A DNA stretch of 64,000 bases from NCBI RefSeq assembly GCF_013364275.1, contig NZ_CP054932.1, forward strand, positions 2,108,001-2,172,000. The letters run 5' to 3'. The position numbers and the translations under genes are program-made. A model generated the notes under the pieces. The model saw only the letters and a list, made by a program, of their open reading frames with translations, was not told where the DNA came from and searched no databases. The stretch's first letter is position 1, and each line of letters begins with the position of its first letter. Positions 17,713-27,236 of this stretch are shown here, piece after piece. Source of the DNA: Actinomadura sp. NAK00032 (lineage in GTDB: Bacteria; Actinomycetota; Actinomycetes; Streptosporangiales; Streptosporangiaceae).

Positions 17713-18527
17713 GCACCACCGGCATCCGCACGGTCGACTGGATCGTCACCGACCTGGACGGAACGCTCGTCCGCCGCGACAGGGAGATCGTCGAGTCGAG
17801 CCTCGCCGCGCTGCGCCGCTTCATGGACGCGGGCGGCACGGTCGTCATCGCCACCGGCCGCAGCGAGGCCGCCGCGCTCCCGTACTACCGGGCGCTCGGC
17901 CTCACCACCCCCGCGATCCTCTACAACGGGGCCCGCGTGGTCGACCTGAGCACCGGCGCCGTCCTGCATCGCCGCTGCCTGGGCGTGGCCACCTGGGCGC
18001 AGCTGACGATGCTGTTCGGCTCCCTGCCCGAGGGCGTGTGGCCGGTGGCGTTCAGCGGCGGCCGCGCCCACGTGGTCTCCGTCAGCCCGGCGCTGCGCGA
18101 GTACGCCGAGCGGGACGGCATCACGCTCGACCGCGTCGGCGCCTGGGGCGACCTGCCGCTCGACGACATCACCAAGGTCATGATGATCTGCGACCGCCCC
18201 GAGCTGATGGACCCCGCCGAGGCGATGGTGTCGGCGAACGTGGAGGGCGTCACCCTCATGCGTTCGGAGAGCACCTACCTGGAGGCCCTCCCGGCGGGCG
18301 CGACGAAGGGCGCGGCGCTGCGCGAGCTGGCCGCCGCCCGCGGCGTGGCGCTCTCCGAGATCGCCGCGATCGGCGACAACCCGAACGACCTGGACATGAT
18401 CCAGGTCGCCGGGCTCGGCGCCGCGGTCGGGGACGGCGCCGAGCCCGTCCGCGCCGCCGCCGACATCGTGGTCGCCGCCTGCGCGGAGGGCGCGGTCGCC
18501 GACCTCGTCTCCCGCGTGCTGCCGTGA
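17709..18527 (+). CDS. HAD-superfamily phosphatase (Cof, subfamily IIB)
   Basis: A 272-aa Cof-type hydrolase with motif I WIVTDLDGTL (Asp15, Asp17), motif II ATGR, and motif IV AIGDNPNDLDM. Type-IIB HADs carry a large cap and act on sugar phosphates, phosphorylated polyols or cofactors. It overlaps its neighbours by ATGA and GTGA and is the second HAD enzyme of the operon, suggesting that the imported compound or its breakdown products carry more than one phosphate type. Confidence 0.87.
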   Translation: MSTTGIRTVDWIVTDLDGTLVRRDREIVESSLAALRRFMDAGGTVVIATGRSEAAALPYYRALGLTTPAILYNGARVVDLSTGAVLHRRCLGVATWAQLTMLFGSLPEGVWPVAFSGGRAHVVSVSPALREYAERDGITLDRVGAWGDLPLDDITKVMMICDRPELMDPAEAMVSANVEGVTLMRSESTYLEALPAGATKGAALRELAAARGVALSEIAAIGDNPNDLDMIQVAGLGAAVGDGAEPVRAAADIVVAACAEGAVADLVSRVLP

Positions 18528-19246
18528 TCCTGACCGTCATCGGCTGCGCGGGGACCGTCCCGGGGCCGGACGCCGCGTGCTCCTGCTACCTGCTGGAGCA
18601 CGCCGGCTTCCGGCTCCTGCTGGACGCCGGGACGGGCGCGCTCGGCCCGCTGCAGCGCTTCGCCGACCCGTGCGCGATCGACGCCGCGGTCATCAGCCAC
18701 CCGCACCGCGACCACTACGCGGACCTGGCGCCCCTCGCCTACGTCCGGGACCGGCGCGGGCACCCGGCGCCGCTCCCGGTCCTGGCCCCCGCCGGAACCG
18801 CCGGCCGCCTCGGCCTCCCGCCCTCCTACGCCGGCGCCCTGCGCTGGTTGGACTCCGCGCCGGGCCCGATGAGCCTCGGGCCGTTCACGGTGGAGACCGC
18901 CCCGGTGCGGCACTCGGTCCCGGCGCTGGCCGTCCGCGTGACGGCCGGCTCGCGCGCCCTCACCTACTCCGGCGACTCGGGCGAATGCCCGGAACTGCTG
19001 GAGCTGGCGCGCGGCACCGACGTCCTGCTCTGCGAGGCCGCCGCGTCCGTGGAGACCCCCGGCGCAGCCGAGGCGCACCTGACCCCGGCCCAGGCGGGGG
19101 ATCTGGCGAAGCAGGCGGACGCGGGGCAGCTCGTCCTCACCCATCTGCGGCCCTGGGCCGACCCGCACGCCGCGCTGGCCGAGGCGAGGCAGGCTTACGA
19201 CGGGCCGCTCACCCTGGCGGCCACCGGGCTTCGCCTCATCGCCTGA
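18524..19246 (+). CDS. Metallo-beta-lactamase-fold hydrolase, RNase Z/PhnP-like
   Basis: A 240-aa MBL-fold enzyme with an intact metal site: SHPHRDHYADL (His59, His61, Asp63, His64), a later HSVPALAV His, Asp in YSGDSGE, and a last His in THLRPWADP. The layout is that of the RNase Z/PhnP group, which includes cyclic phosphodiesterases. As the last gene of the importer-phosphatase operon it could open a cyclic phosphate diester, for example inositol 1,2-cyclic phosphate; that substrate is speculation. Its end overlaps the convergent LacI gene by 11 bp. Confidence 0.8.
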   Translation: MILTVIGCAGTVPGPDAACSCYLLEHAGFRLLLDAGTGALGPLQRFADPCAIDAAVISHPHRDHYADLAPLAYVRDRRGHPAPLPVLAPAGTAGRLGLPPSYAGALRWLDSAPGPMSLGPFTVETAPVRHSVPALAVRVTAGSRALTYSGDSGECPELLELARGTDVLLCEAAASVETPGAAEAHLTPAQAGDLAKQADAGQLVLTHLRPWADPHAALAEARQAYDGPLTLAATGLRLIA

Positions 19247-20165
19247 CCGGGGCGGTGGTGGCGCGCTCGTGCAGCCGGGGAGGGACGGTCAGACGGCGCG
19301 GCTCCGCCGAGACGCCGTCGCGGATCCGGTCCAGCAGCGCCGCCATGGCGAGGCGGCCGAGCTCGGCGGCGGGGGCGGCGACCGTCGTGACCCGGGCGCT
19401 CAGCGCGCCGGGCGGATCACCGTGGACGATCAGCGACACGTCCTCGGGGACGCGTCTCCCGGCCCGCAGGAGGGCGGTCAGCGCCGCCGTGCCGGTCGTG
19501 TCGCCGAGCGCGAGCACGGCGGTGGCGGACGCCGGCAGCTCGTCCACACCGGTCACGGCCGTCAGCCCGGCGGCCTCGCACGTACGGCGCAGCGGGGACG
19601 GGCGCGCCCCCGCGTCCAGGCAGACGATGCCGTGGTGCCCGAGGGCCTTCAGATGCTCGACGGCCTGCGCCACCGCCGCCGCGTCGTCGCCCGTCACGCA
19701 GTCGACGCGGCCCGAGCGGACGGAGCGCCCGACCACGGCGACCGGGCAGCCCGCGGCGGCGCGGTCGATGCCGGCGGCCGGGATCCGCGGGCCGACCAGG
19801 ACCACGCCGTCCGGGCGGAGGTCGAGCAGGTCGTCCAGCGCGGCCGCCTCGCGGGCGGGACGGCCGCGCCCCGTGGACACCAGCAGCCGGACGTCGCCGC
19901 GCGGCGCCTCGTCGGCGAGCCCGTCGTGGACCGCCGCGTCCCGGGGGTCGTGCAGGTCGGCGAGCAGGACCCCGACGATGCCGGTCCGGCCCGCGGCGAG
20001 GCCGCGGGCCATCATGTTCGGCCGGTAGCCGAGCTCACTGGCCGCTTCGAGGACCGCCTTCCGGCGCTCCCTGCCGACCTTGGGGGAGCCGCGCATCACC
20101 AGCGACACCAGCGCGCGGGACACACCCGCGCGCGCGGCGACGTCCTCCAGGGTCGGGTGGGCCAT
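19236..20165 (-). CDS. LacI-family transcriptional regulator of the phytase
   Basis: A 309-aa repressor. The N-terminal HTH reads TLEDVAARAGVSRALVS with the hinge helix to YRPN near 55, followed by a periplasmic-binding-protein-like sensor domain. ATG 20165 has GGAG at good distance; an upstream in-frame ATG at 20201 would add 12 unlikely residues. It lies downstream of the phytase on the same strand, and two AGCGCT-centred palindromes sit in the phytase promoter, so it probably controls that gene and itself. The effector is likely a phytase product or inositol derivative (inference). Confidence 0.87.
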   Translation of the reverse strand: MAHPTLEDVAARAGVSRALVSLVMRGSPKVGRERRKAVLEAASELGYRPNMMARGLAAGRTGIVGVLLADLHDPRDAAVHDGLADEAPRGDVRLLVSTGRGRPAREAAALDDLLDLRPDGVVLVGPRIPAAGIDRAAAGCPVAVVGRSVRSGRVDCVTGDDAAAVAQAVEHLKALGHHGIVCLDAGARPSPLRRTCEAAGLTAVTGVDELPASATAVLALGDTTGTAALTALLRAGRRVPEDVSLIVHGDPPGALSARVTTVAAPAAELGRLAMAALLDRIRDGVSAEPRRLTVPPRLHERATTAPVRR

Positions 20166-20186
20166 GTCGTGATCTCCATAGACGGG

Positions 20187-20224
20187 GCGAGCCGCCGCCA
20201 TGGGGAGGCATGGCGGCGACTCGC
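20187..20224 (-). terminator. Long hairpin between phytase and lacI-type gene
   Basis: Arms 20187-20202 and 20209-20224 pair over 16 positions with one mismatch around a 6-nt loop. It lies 26 bp after the phytase stop and 21 bp before the regulator start. With no T-tract it may act as a partial terminator, keeping regulator expression below phytase expression. Confidence 0.65.
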
Positions 20225-20250
20225 GTCCGGTGCGGTCGGGTCAGGTCAGG

Positions 20251-21600
20251 TCAGTCTCGGGGGTCCCAGTCGCCCGGGGTGATGTCCAGGTCGAGGGGCT
20301 CGGCGACATCCTTCCAGTCGACGAACTTGAAGTTGGTGTTCTCGCGGACCTCGCCGTTGCCGTCCACCGCGTCGGGGGTGTTGACGCCGTCGTGGACGAC
20401 CAGCAGGCCGTTGCGGAAGCCGCCGATCGGGGCGCTGGTCACCATCGCGCCGTCGCAGACCTCGGAGCCGTCCACGGTGGTGCCGGGGGCGACGCGGAAC
20501 CGGCCGATGTAGTCGCCCGGGTCCTCGCGGTCGTAGACGACGAAGGTGTTGTCGCCCTGGCTGGAGGCGATCAGGTAGCCCTCGCCGTCGTCCTGCCGGT
20601 AGATCGACAGGCCCTCGGCGTCGGCGGTGAGGTGGGTGCCGCCCACGCCCGGGTCGGGCCCGCTCGGGTCGCACTCCTCGGTCTCGGGGTTGTAGGTGGC
20701 GGGGACGCCGTACTCCTTGACCTTGTCGATGAGCTGCGGCCGGCCGCCGTCCATCGGGATGCGCCAGATGCCGACGTCCTCCTGCGCGGCGTAGAGCGCG
20801 TCGTTCTCGGGGTCGGCGACCATGCCCTCGACCTGCGGGCCCTCGCCCGGGTCCTCGCAGGGCGTCCAGGTGCCGCCGGGCACCGGGAACGAGGTCGGCA
20901 GGTCCAGGTCGCGGACGTGCCGGTAGCTGATCTTGCCGGCGCTGGTGACCTGGAGGCGGACGAGGCCGAGCCGGGAGGTGTGCCGGCGGCTGAGCGCGAC
21001 GTAGCCGCCGCCGTGCGAGTCGCTCCAGGACGCGAGCCCGTAGGCCGTGGCCTGGTCGTTGACCTCGTCGAGGGAGGAGGAGAAGACGAGCGGCGCCGAC
21101 GGGTCGGTGACGTCGGTGAGGGGCGCCTGGTGCCGGACGGCCGCCCGCGGGTCGATCGCGTAGGTGCGGACGGTGTCGCGGCCGCGGTCGGAGACGACCG
21201 CGAGGTCGACCTTTCGGCTGCCGAGTTGGAAGCCGTAGATCAGGTCGACGTTGTTGAACCGGCCGGCCTCGTCGCCGGGGCGGGGCGGGGCGGGCGCGGC
21301 GATCCGCTGCATCTCCGTGCCGGCGGCGTCGTACACGACGAGGCCGCCCTCCTTGAGGGTCGCGACGACGAGGTCGCCGCCGCGGTCGCTCGGGTGGCTC
21401 CAGATCGCGGGGTCGTCGGCGTTGGCGTTGCCGCCCGCCTCGTCGTCGTAGTTCGGCGGGGTCTCCAGGGCCGCGCGGACCTGGGCGAGCTCGTCGCCGT
21501 CGGCGGCGGCCGGGGCGGCCGACAGCACGGCGGCGGCGAGCACGGCGCCGGTGGCGGCGGCCGCCAGCCGGACGCCCTTGGGGGTGGGTCTCAGGTGCAT
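20251..21600 (-). CDS. Secreted beta-propeller phytase (3-phytase)
   Basis: A 449-aa exported enzyme with a Sec-type signal peptide (about 1-33, ending APAAA). The mature part carries beta-propeller phytase landmarks: DDPAIW near 62, NNVDLIYGF, EGMVADPENDALYAAQED-type blade, DAEGLSIYRQDDGEGYLIASS with a following YDRE, and NFKFVDWKDVA near the end. All have direct counterparts in Bacillus PhyA-type phytases. These Ca-dependent enzymes release phosphate from phytate outside the cell, leaving lower inositol phosphates. AGGAGG (21607-21612) precedes ATG 21600. Confidence 0.92.
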   Translation of the reverse strand: MHLRPTPKGVRLAAAATGAVLAAAVLSAAPAAADGDELAQVRAALETPPNYDDEAGGNANADDPAIWSHPSDRGGDLVVATLKEGGLVVYDAAGTEMQRIAAPAPPRPGDEAGRFNNVDLIYGFQLGSRKVDLAVVSDRGRDTVRTYAIDPRAAVRHQAPLTDVTDPSAPLVFSSSLDEVNDQATAYGLASWSDSHGGGYVALSRRHTSRLGLVRLQVTSAGKISYRHVRDLDLPTSFPVPGGTWTPCEDPGEGPQVEGMVADPENDALYAAQEDVGIWRIPMDGGRPQLIDKVKEYGVPATYNPETEECDPSGPDPGVGGTHLTADAEGLSIYRQDDGEGYLIASSQGDNTFVVYDREDPGDYIGRFRVAPGTTVDGSEVCDGAMVTSAPIGGFRNGLLVVHDGVNTPDAVDGNGEVRENTNFKFVDWKDVAEPLDLDITPGDWDPRD

Positions 21601-21635
21601 CGGGTTCCTCCTGATGCGCGAAGGGGGATGCCTGC

Positions 21636-21676
21636 ACGGTAAGCGTTAGAGCGCTCTAATTCAATAGAGCGCTCTA
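21636..21676 (-). promoter_or_regulatory. Phytase promoter with tandem LacI-type operators
   Basis: On the minus strand TTGAAT (21659-21664) and TACCGT (21636-21641) are 17 bp apart. The spacer is occupied by the perfect palindrome TTAGAGCGCTCTAA (21646-21659). A second copy with a perfect 12-bp core TAGAGCGCTCTA (21665-21676) lies immediately upstream; the centres are 18 bp apart. The central AGCGCT is typical of LacI-family sites. Placement fits repression by blocking RNA polymerase. Confidence 0.82.
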
Positions 21677-21725
21677 ATTGATCACGAGGATTTCAGCCGG
21701 CGTCCGGCGGGCCGCCGCCCGGCGG

Positions 21726-22463
21726 CTACCGCTCCACGAGGGTGAGCGCGAACGAGTAGCGGTCCGCGCGGTACACGTGGCAGCCGTACTCGATCGCGAC
21801 GCCCTTGTCGTCGTAGGCGGTGCGGTTCATGGTCAGCAGCGGGACGCCGCGCCGCTCGTCCAGCAGCCGGGCCTCGGCCGCCGTCGCGCCGCGGGCGCCG
21901 ATGGTCTGGTTCGCGATGCGCAGGTTGATGCCGGTCGCGCGGAGCAGCTCGTACAGGCCGTGCTCGGCGAGGTCGGCCTCGGTCACCTTCATCAGGTCGA
22001 CGGGCAGGTAGTTGGTGAGCAGGGCGAGCGGCTCCTCGCCGGTGCAGCGGATGCGGCGCATCCGGACGACCTCGGAGCCGGGCGGGACGCCGAGCTCCTT
22101 GGCCACCTTGTCGTCGGCGGGGACGGGGCCGAGCTCCAGCACGCGGGTGCGCGGCTCCCGGCCGGCCGCCGCCAGGTCGTCGTGCAGGCTGGTCAGCTCG
22201 ATCGGGCGGCGGATCTCCGACCGCACGACCTGCGTGCCGACGCCCCGCTTGCGCACGAGGAGCCCCCGGTCCACCAGGTGCTGGATGGCCTGCCGGACGG
22301 TCGGGCGGGACAGCCCGCACCGGTCGGCCAGCTCGACCTCGTTCTCCAGCCGGGTGCCGGGCGCCAGCTCACCGTCCCGGATCGCCGCCTCCAGCTGCTG
22401 GGCGAGCTGGTAGTACAGCGGCACGGGGCTGCTGCGGTCCACGGTCACGCGCGGTCGGTACAC
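21726..22463 (-). CDS. GntR/HutC-family regulator (UTRA domain) of inositol catabolism
   Basis: A 245-aa regulator with an N-terminal winged helix (about 12-78, including LSRPTVRQAIQHLVDRGLL) and a C-terminal UTRA ligand domain (about 95-235). It starts at GTG 22463 after GAGGAG. It is divergent from the iolE-iolC-iolD-mmsA operon across 166 bp holding the likely operator, the usual arrangement for a local repressor. The same motif recurs before iolG, so it may control both operons (inference). Confidence 0.86.
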   Translation of the reverse strand: MYRPRVTVDRSSPVPLYYQLAQQLEAAIRDGELAPGTRLENEVELADRCGLSRPTVRQAIQHLVDRGLLVRKRGVGTQVVRSEIRRPIELTSLHDDLAAAGREPRTRVLELGPVPADDKVAKELGVPPGSEVVRMRRIRCTGEEPLALLTNYLPVDLMKVTEADLAEHGLYELLRATGINLRIANQTIGARGATAAEARLLDERRGVPLLTMNRTAYDDKGVAIEYGCHVYRADRYSFALTLVER

Positions 22464-22510
22464 CCATCGTCTCCTCTCGTGCGGGACGATCGTACCTCGA
22501 TCTGTGTGTT

Positions 22511-22573
22511 TAACTTATTACCTCATAATGTCCTAACAAACTATTGACATCCCGTCCTGACCTTCAGCAGACT
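22511..22573 (+). promoter_or_regulatory. Divergent promoter/operator region of the iol operon
   Basis: An AT-rich island in GC-rich DNA. On the plus strand -35 TTGACA (22544-22549) and CAGACT (22568-22573), 18 bp apart, could serve iolE. On the minus strand TTGTTA and TAAGTT with a 16-bp spacer could serve the GntR gene. The motif at 22528-22549 (ATGT-N4-AACAAA-N-TATTGAC) overlaps both and matches the site before iolG. Confidence 0.65.
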
Positions 22574-22629
22574 CGGCGGGGCCGGTGCCACGACCGGCCG
22601 GAGCACGTTCCCGGAGAGATGGTGAGCTG

Positions 22630-23511
22630 ATGATCAAGGATCGTGTCGCGGGAGCCCCGATCTCGTGGGGGGTGTGCGAGGTACCGGGCTGGGGCCACCA
22701 GTTGGCGCCCGCGCGGGTGCTGGCGGAGATGCGCGACCTCGGGCTGGCCGCCGCCGAGTTCGGGCCGGACGGCTTCCTGCCGGCCGGGGCCACCGAGCGC
22801 GCGGCGCTGCTCGCCGAGTACGGGCTGCGCCCGGTGGGGGGTTTCGCGCCGGTCGTGCTGCACGACCCGGACCGCGACCCGCTGCCCGAGGTACGGAGGA
22901 TTCTGTCCGGGTTCGGGGTGGAACGCTCCAATGATGGCCTGACGCTGGTGCTGGCGGCCGTGACCGGCCTGGACGGCTACGACGAGCGCCCCGCGCTCGA
23001 CGCCGCCGGCTGGGCGGCGCTGCTCGGCAACCTCGACCGGATCGACGCGGTCGCGGCCGACGCCGGCGTCCGCGCGGTGCTGCACCCGCACGTCGGGACG
23101 ATGGTGGAACGGTCCGACGAGGTCGACCGCGTCCTGGACGGATCGGCGATCCCGCTCTGCCTCGACACCGGGCACCTGCTCATCGGCGGCACCGACCCGG
23201 GGGACCTCGCCGCGCGCGCGCCCCGCCGGATCGCGCACGTCCACCTCAAGGACGTCGACGCCGCGCTCGCCGCCGCCGTCCGGACCGGCGCGACCCCGTA
23301 CACCGACGCCGTCCGCGCCGGCATCTACCGCCCGCTCGGCGCGGGCGACATCGACATCGCCGGGATCATCCGCTCCCTCGAAGGCGCCGGGTACGACGGC
23401 TGGTACGTGCTCGAACAGGACATGATCATCGACGCGGAGCCCGCGCCCGGCGCCGGCCCAGTGGCCGACGTCCGCGCCTGCGTCGACTTCCTCGCCGGGA
23501 TCCCCGCATGA
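22630..23511 (+). CDS. iolE: Sugar phosphate isomerase/epimerase family, probable inosose dehydratase
   Basis: A 293-aa TIM-barrel enzyme that would dehydrate 2-keto-myo-inositol (scyllo-inosose). Its N-terminus APISWGVCEVPGWGHQ is the hallmark start of IolE-type proteins, and metal-binding LHPHVGTMVE, LDTGHLLIGG and HVHLKDVD segments follow in AP-endonuclease-2 order. It heads the operon behind the GntR-controlled promoter and overlaps iolC by ATGA. The related 2-keto-inositol epimerase IolI is the alternative. Confidence 0.85.
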   Translation: MIKDRVAGAPISWGVCEVPGWGHQLAPARVLAEMRDLGLAAAEFGPDGFLPAGATERAALLAEYGLRPVGGFAPVVLHDPDRDPLPEVRRILSGFGVERSNDGLTLVLAAVTGLDGYDERPALDAAGWAALLGNLDRIDAVAADAGVRAVLHPHVGTMVERSDEVDRVLDGSAIPLCLDTGHLLIGGTDPGDLAARAPRRIAHVHLKDVDAALAAAVRTGATPYTDAVRAGIYRPLGAGDIDIAGIIRSLEGAGYDGWYVLEQDMIIDAEPAPGAGPVADVRACVDFLAGIPA

Positions 23512-24461
23512 CCGCCTTCGACGTCATCACGATGGGCCGCGTCGGCGTTGACCTGTACCCGCTCCAGACCGGCGCCCGGCTGGACGAGGTCGAGACGTTC
23601 GCCCGGTTCCTCGGCGGCAGCGCCACCAACGTCGCGGTCGCCGCCGCCCGGCACGGCCGCCGCGCCGCCGTCATCACCCGCACCGGCGCCGACCCGTTCG
23701 GCCGGTTCGTCCGCCGCGCCCTCGCCGAGTACGGCGTGGACGCCCGCTACGTCGCCGACGTCCCCGGCCTGCCGACGCCCGTCACCTTCTGCGAGCTGTT
23801 CCCGCCCGACGACTTCCCGCTGTACTTCTACCGCTTCCCGAAGGCCCCCGACCTGGAGATCCGCGCGGACGAGCTGGACCGTCCCGCGATCGAGGCCGCC
23901 GGAGTGCTGTGGACGACGGTGACCGGGCTGTGCGCCGAGCCGTCCCGCACGGCGACGCTCGCCGCGCTGGGCCTGCGCCGCCGCGACGGCCTCACCGTCC
24001 TCGACCTTGACTACCGCCCGATGTTCTGGGAGTCCCCGGCGGAGGCGCGGCGCTGGGCGGGGGAGGCCCTCGAACACGCCACGGTCGCCGTCGGCAACCT
24101 CGCCGAATGCGAGATGGCCGTGGGCGAGAGCGACCCGGAGCGGGCAGCCCGCGCGCTGCTCGACCGGGGCGTCCGCCTCGCGGTCGTCAAGCGCGGCCCG
24201 GACGGCGTCCTCGCCGTCGCGGCCGGCGGCGAGACCGCCGCCGCGCCCGCGCTGCCGGTCGAGGTCGTCAACGGCCTCGGCGCCGGCGACGCGTTCGGCG
24301 GCGCCCTCTGCCACGGGCTGCTCGCCGGCTGGGACCTCGCCCGCGTGCTGGCGTTCGCCAACCGGGCCGGCGCGATCGTCGCGTCCCGGCTCGCCTGCTC
24401 GGCCGCCATGCCGACGACCGCCGAGGTCGCCGGGTCCGCGGAGCCGGCGGTGGCCCCGTGA
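23508..24461 (+). CDS. iolC: 5-dehydro-2-deoxygluconokinase (PfkB family)
   Basis: A 317-aa PfkB-fold sugar kinase that would phosphorylate 5-keto-2-deoxygluconate to its 6-phosphate in inositol breakdown. It shows the substrate motif FLGGSATNVAVAAARHG (34-50), the DLDYRPMFW segment characteristic of IolC, and the ATP/anion-hole signature GLGAGDAFGG (257-265) with catalytic Asp261. It overlaps iolE and the aldolase gene, so all are translated from one mRNA. Confidence 0.9.
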   Translation: MTAFDVITMGRVGVDLYPLQTGARLDEVETFARFLGGSATNVAVAAARHGRRAAVITRTGADPFGRFVRRALAEYGVDARYVADVPGLPTPVTFCELFPPDDFPLYFYRFPKAPDLEIRADELDRPAIEAAGVLWTTVTGLCAEPSRTATLAALGLRRRDGLTVLDLDYRPMFWESPAEARRWAGEALEHATVAVGNLAECEMAVGESDPERAARALLDRGVRLAVVKRGPDGVLAVAAGGETAAAPALPVEVVNGLGAGDAFGGALCHGLLAGWDLARVLAFANRAGAIVASRLACSAAMPTTAEVAGSAEPAVAP

Positions 24462-25359
24462 CCCTCGACACCGAGTCCCCGGCCGGGTCGCGGGCCGGGC
24501 GGATCGCGGCGCTCGCCGAGACCCGCGCCGTCCGCCCCGCGGCCGTCGCCGAGGCCGCCGCCCGCCGCACCCGGCGCCCCGCGCTGCTCGGCGCCACCGG
24601 GCGGCTGATGCTGATCGCCGCCGACCACCCGGCGCGTGGCGCGCTCGCCGCCGGCGGCGACCCGCTCGCGATGGCCGACCGCGGCGAGCTGCTCGACCGG
24701 CTGTGCACGGCGCTGGAGCGCCCCGGCGTGGACGGCGTGCTCGCCACCCCCGACGTCGCCGAGGACCTGCTGCTCCTCGGTGCACTCGACGGCAAGGTGG
24801 TGGTCGGCTCGATGAACCGGGGCGGCCTCGCCGGCTCCGCGTTCGAGATCGACGACCGGTTCACCGCCTACAGCGCCGACGGGATCGCCGCGTCCCGGCT
24901 CGACGGCGGCAAGGTGCTGCTGCGCGTGGACGACGACGACCCGGCGACCCCGCGCACCCTGGAGAACTGCGCCCGCGCGGTGTCGGCGCTCGCCGGGCAC
25001 GGGCTGATGGCGATGGTGGAGCCGTTCATCGCCCGCCGGGTGGACGGCCGCGTCCGCAACGACCTCAGCCCCGAGGCGATGATCCGCGCGATCGCGATCG
25101 CGTCCGGGCTCGGCACGACCTCCGCGCGCACCTGGCTGAAGGTCCCCGTCGTCCCGGACATGGAGCGCGTCATGGCCGCCTCCACGCTGCCCGCGCTGCT
25201 GCTGGGCGGCGAGGTGTCGGCCGACCCGCGCGCCGCCCGCGACGGCTGGCGCCGCGCGATGCGGCTGCCGACCGTGCGGGGCCTGGTCGTCGGCCGCTCC
25301 CTTCTTTACCCTGCCGACGGCGATGTGGCCGGAGCCGTGGACGCAGCAGTGGAGGTCAT

Positions 25360-25363
<4 letters not shown>
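24458..25363 (+). CDS. Cgl0159-family (beta/alpha)8 protein, probable deoxy-keto-gluconate-phosphate aldolase
   Basis: A 301-aa class I aldolase-like TIM barrel found in actinobacterial inositol clusters. Segments LMLIAADHPARG, VVGSMNRGGLAGS and TWLKVPVVPDMERVM fit the DeoC/FbaB fold; the Lys in WLKVP is a candidate Schiff-base residue. By position between iolC and iolD it likely cleaves 2-deoxy-5-keto-gluconate 6-phosphate to dihydroxyacetone phosphate and malonic semialdehyde, replacing IolJ (inference). Starts at GTG 24458. Confidence 0.75.
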
Positions 25364-27216
<1,853 letters not shown>

Positions 27217-27236
27217 AACCCCTGAAAGGAACCCCC

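Noticed and set aside
9179..19246. A phosphonate (2-aminoethylphosphonate) catabolic operon
   Set aside because: The importer type fits, but no PhnW, PhnX, PhnA, PhnY/Z or C-P lyase genes are present, whereas inositol genes are.
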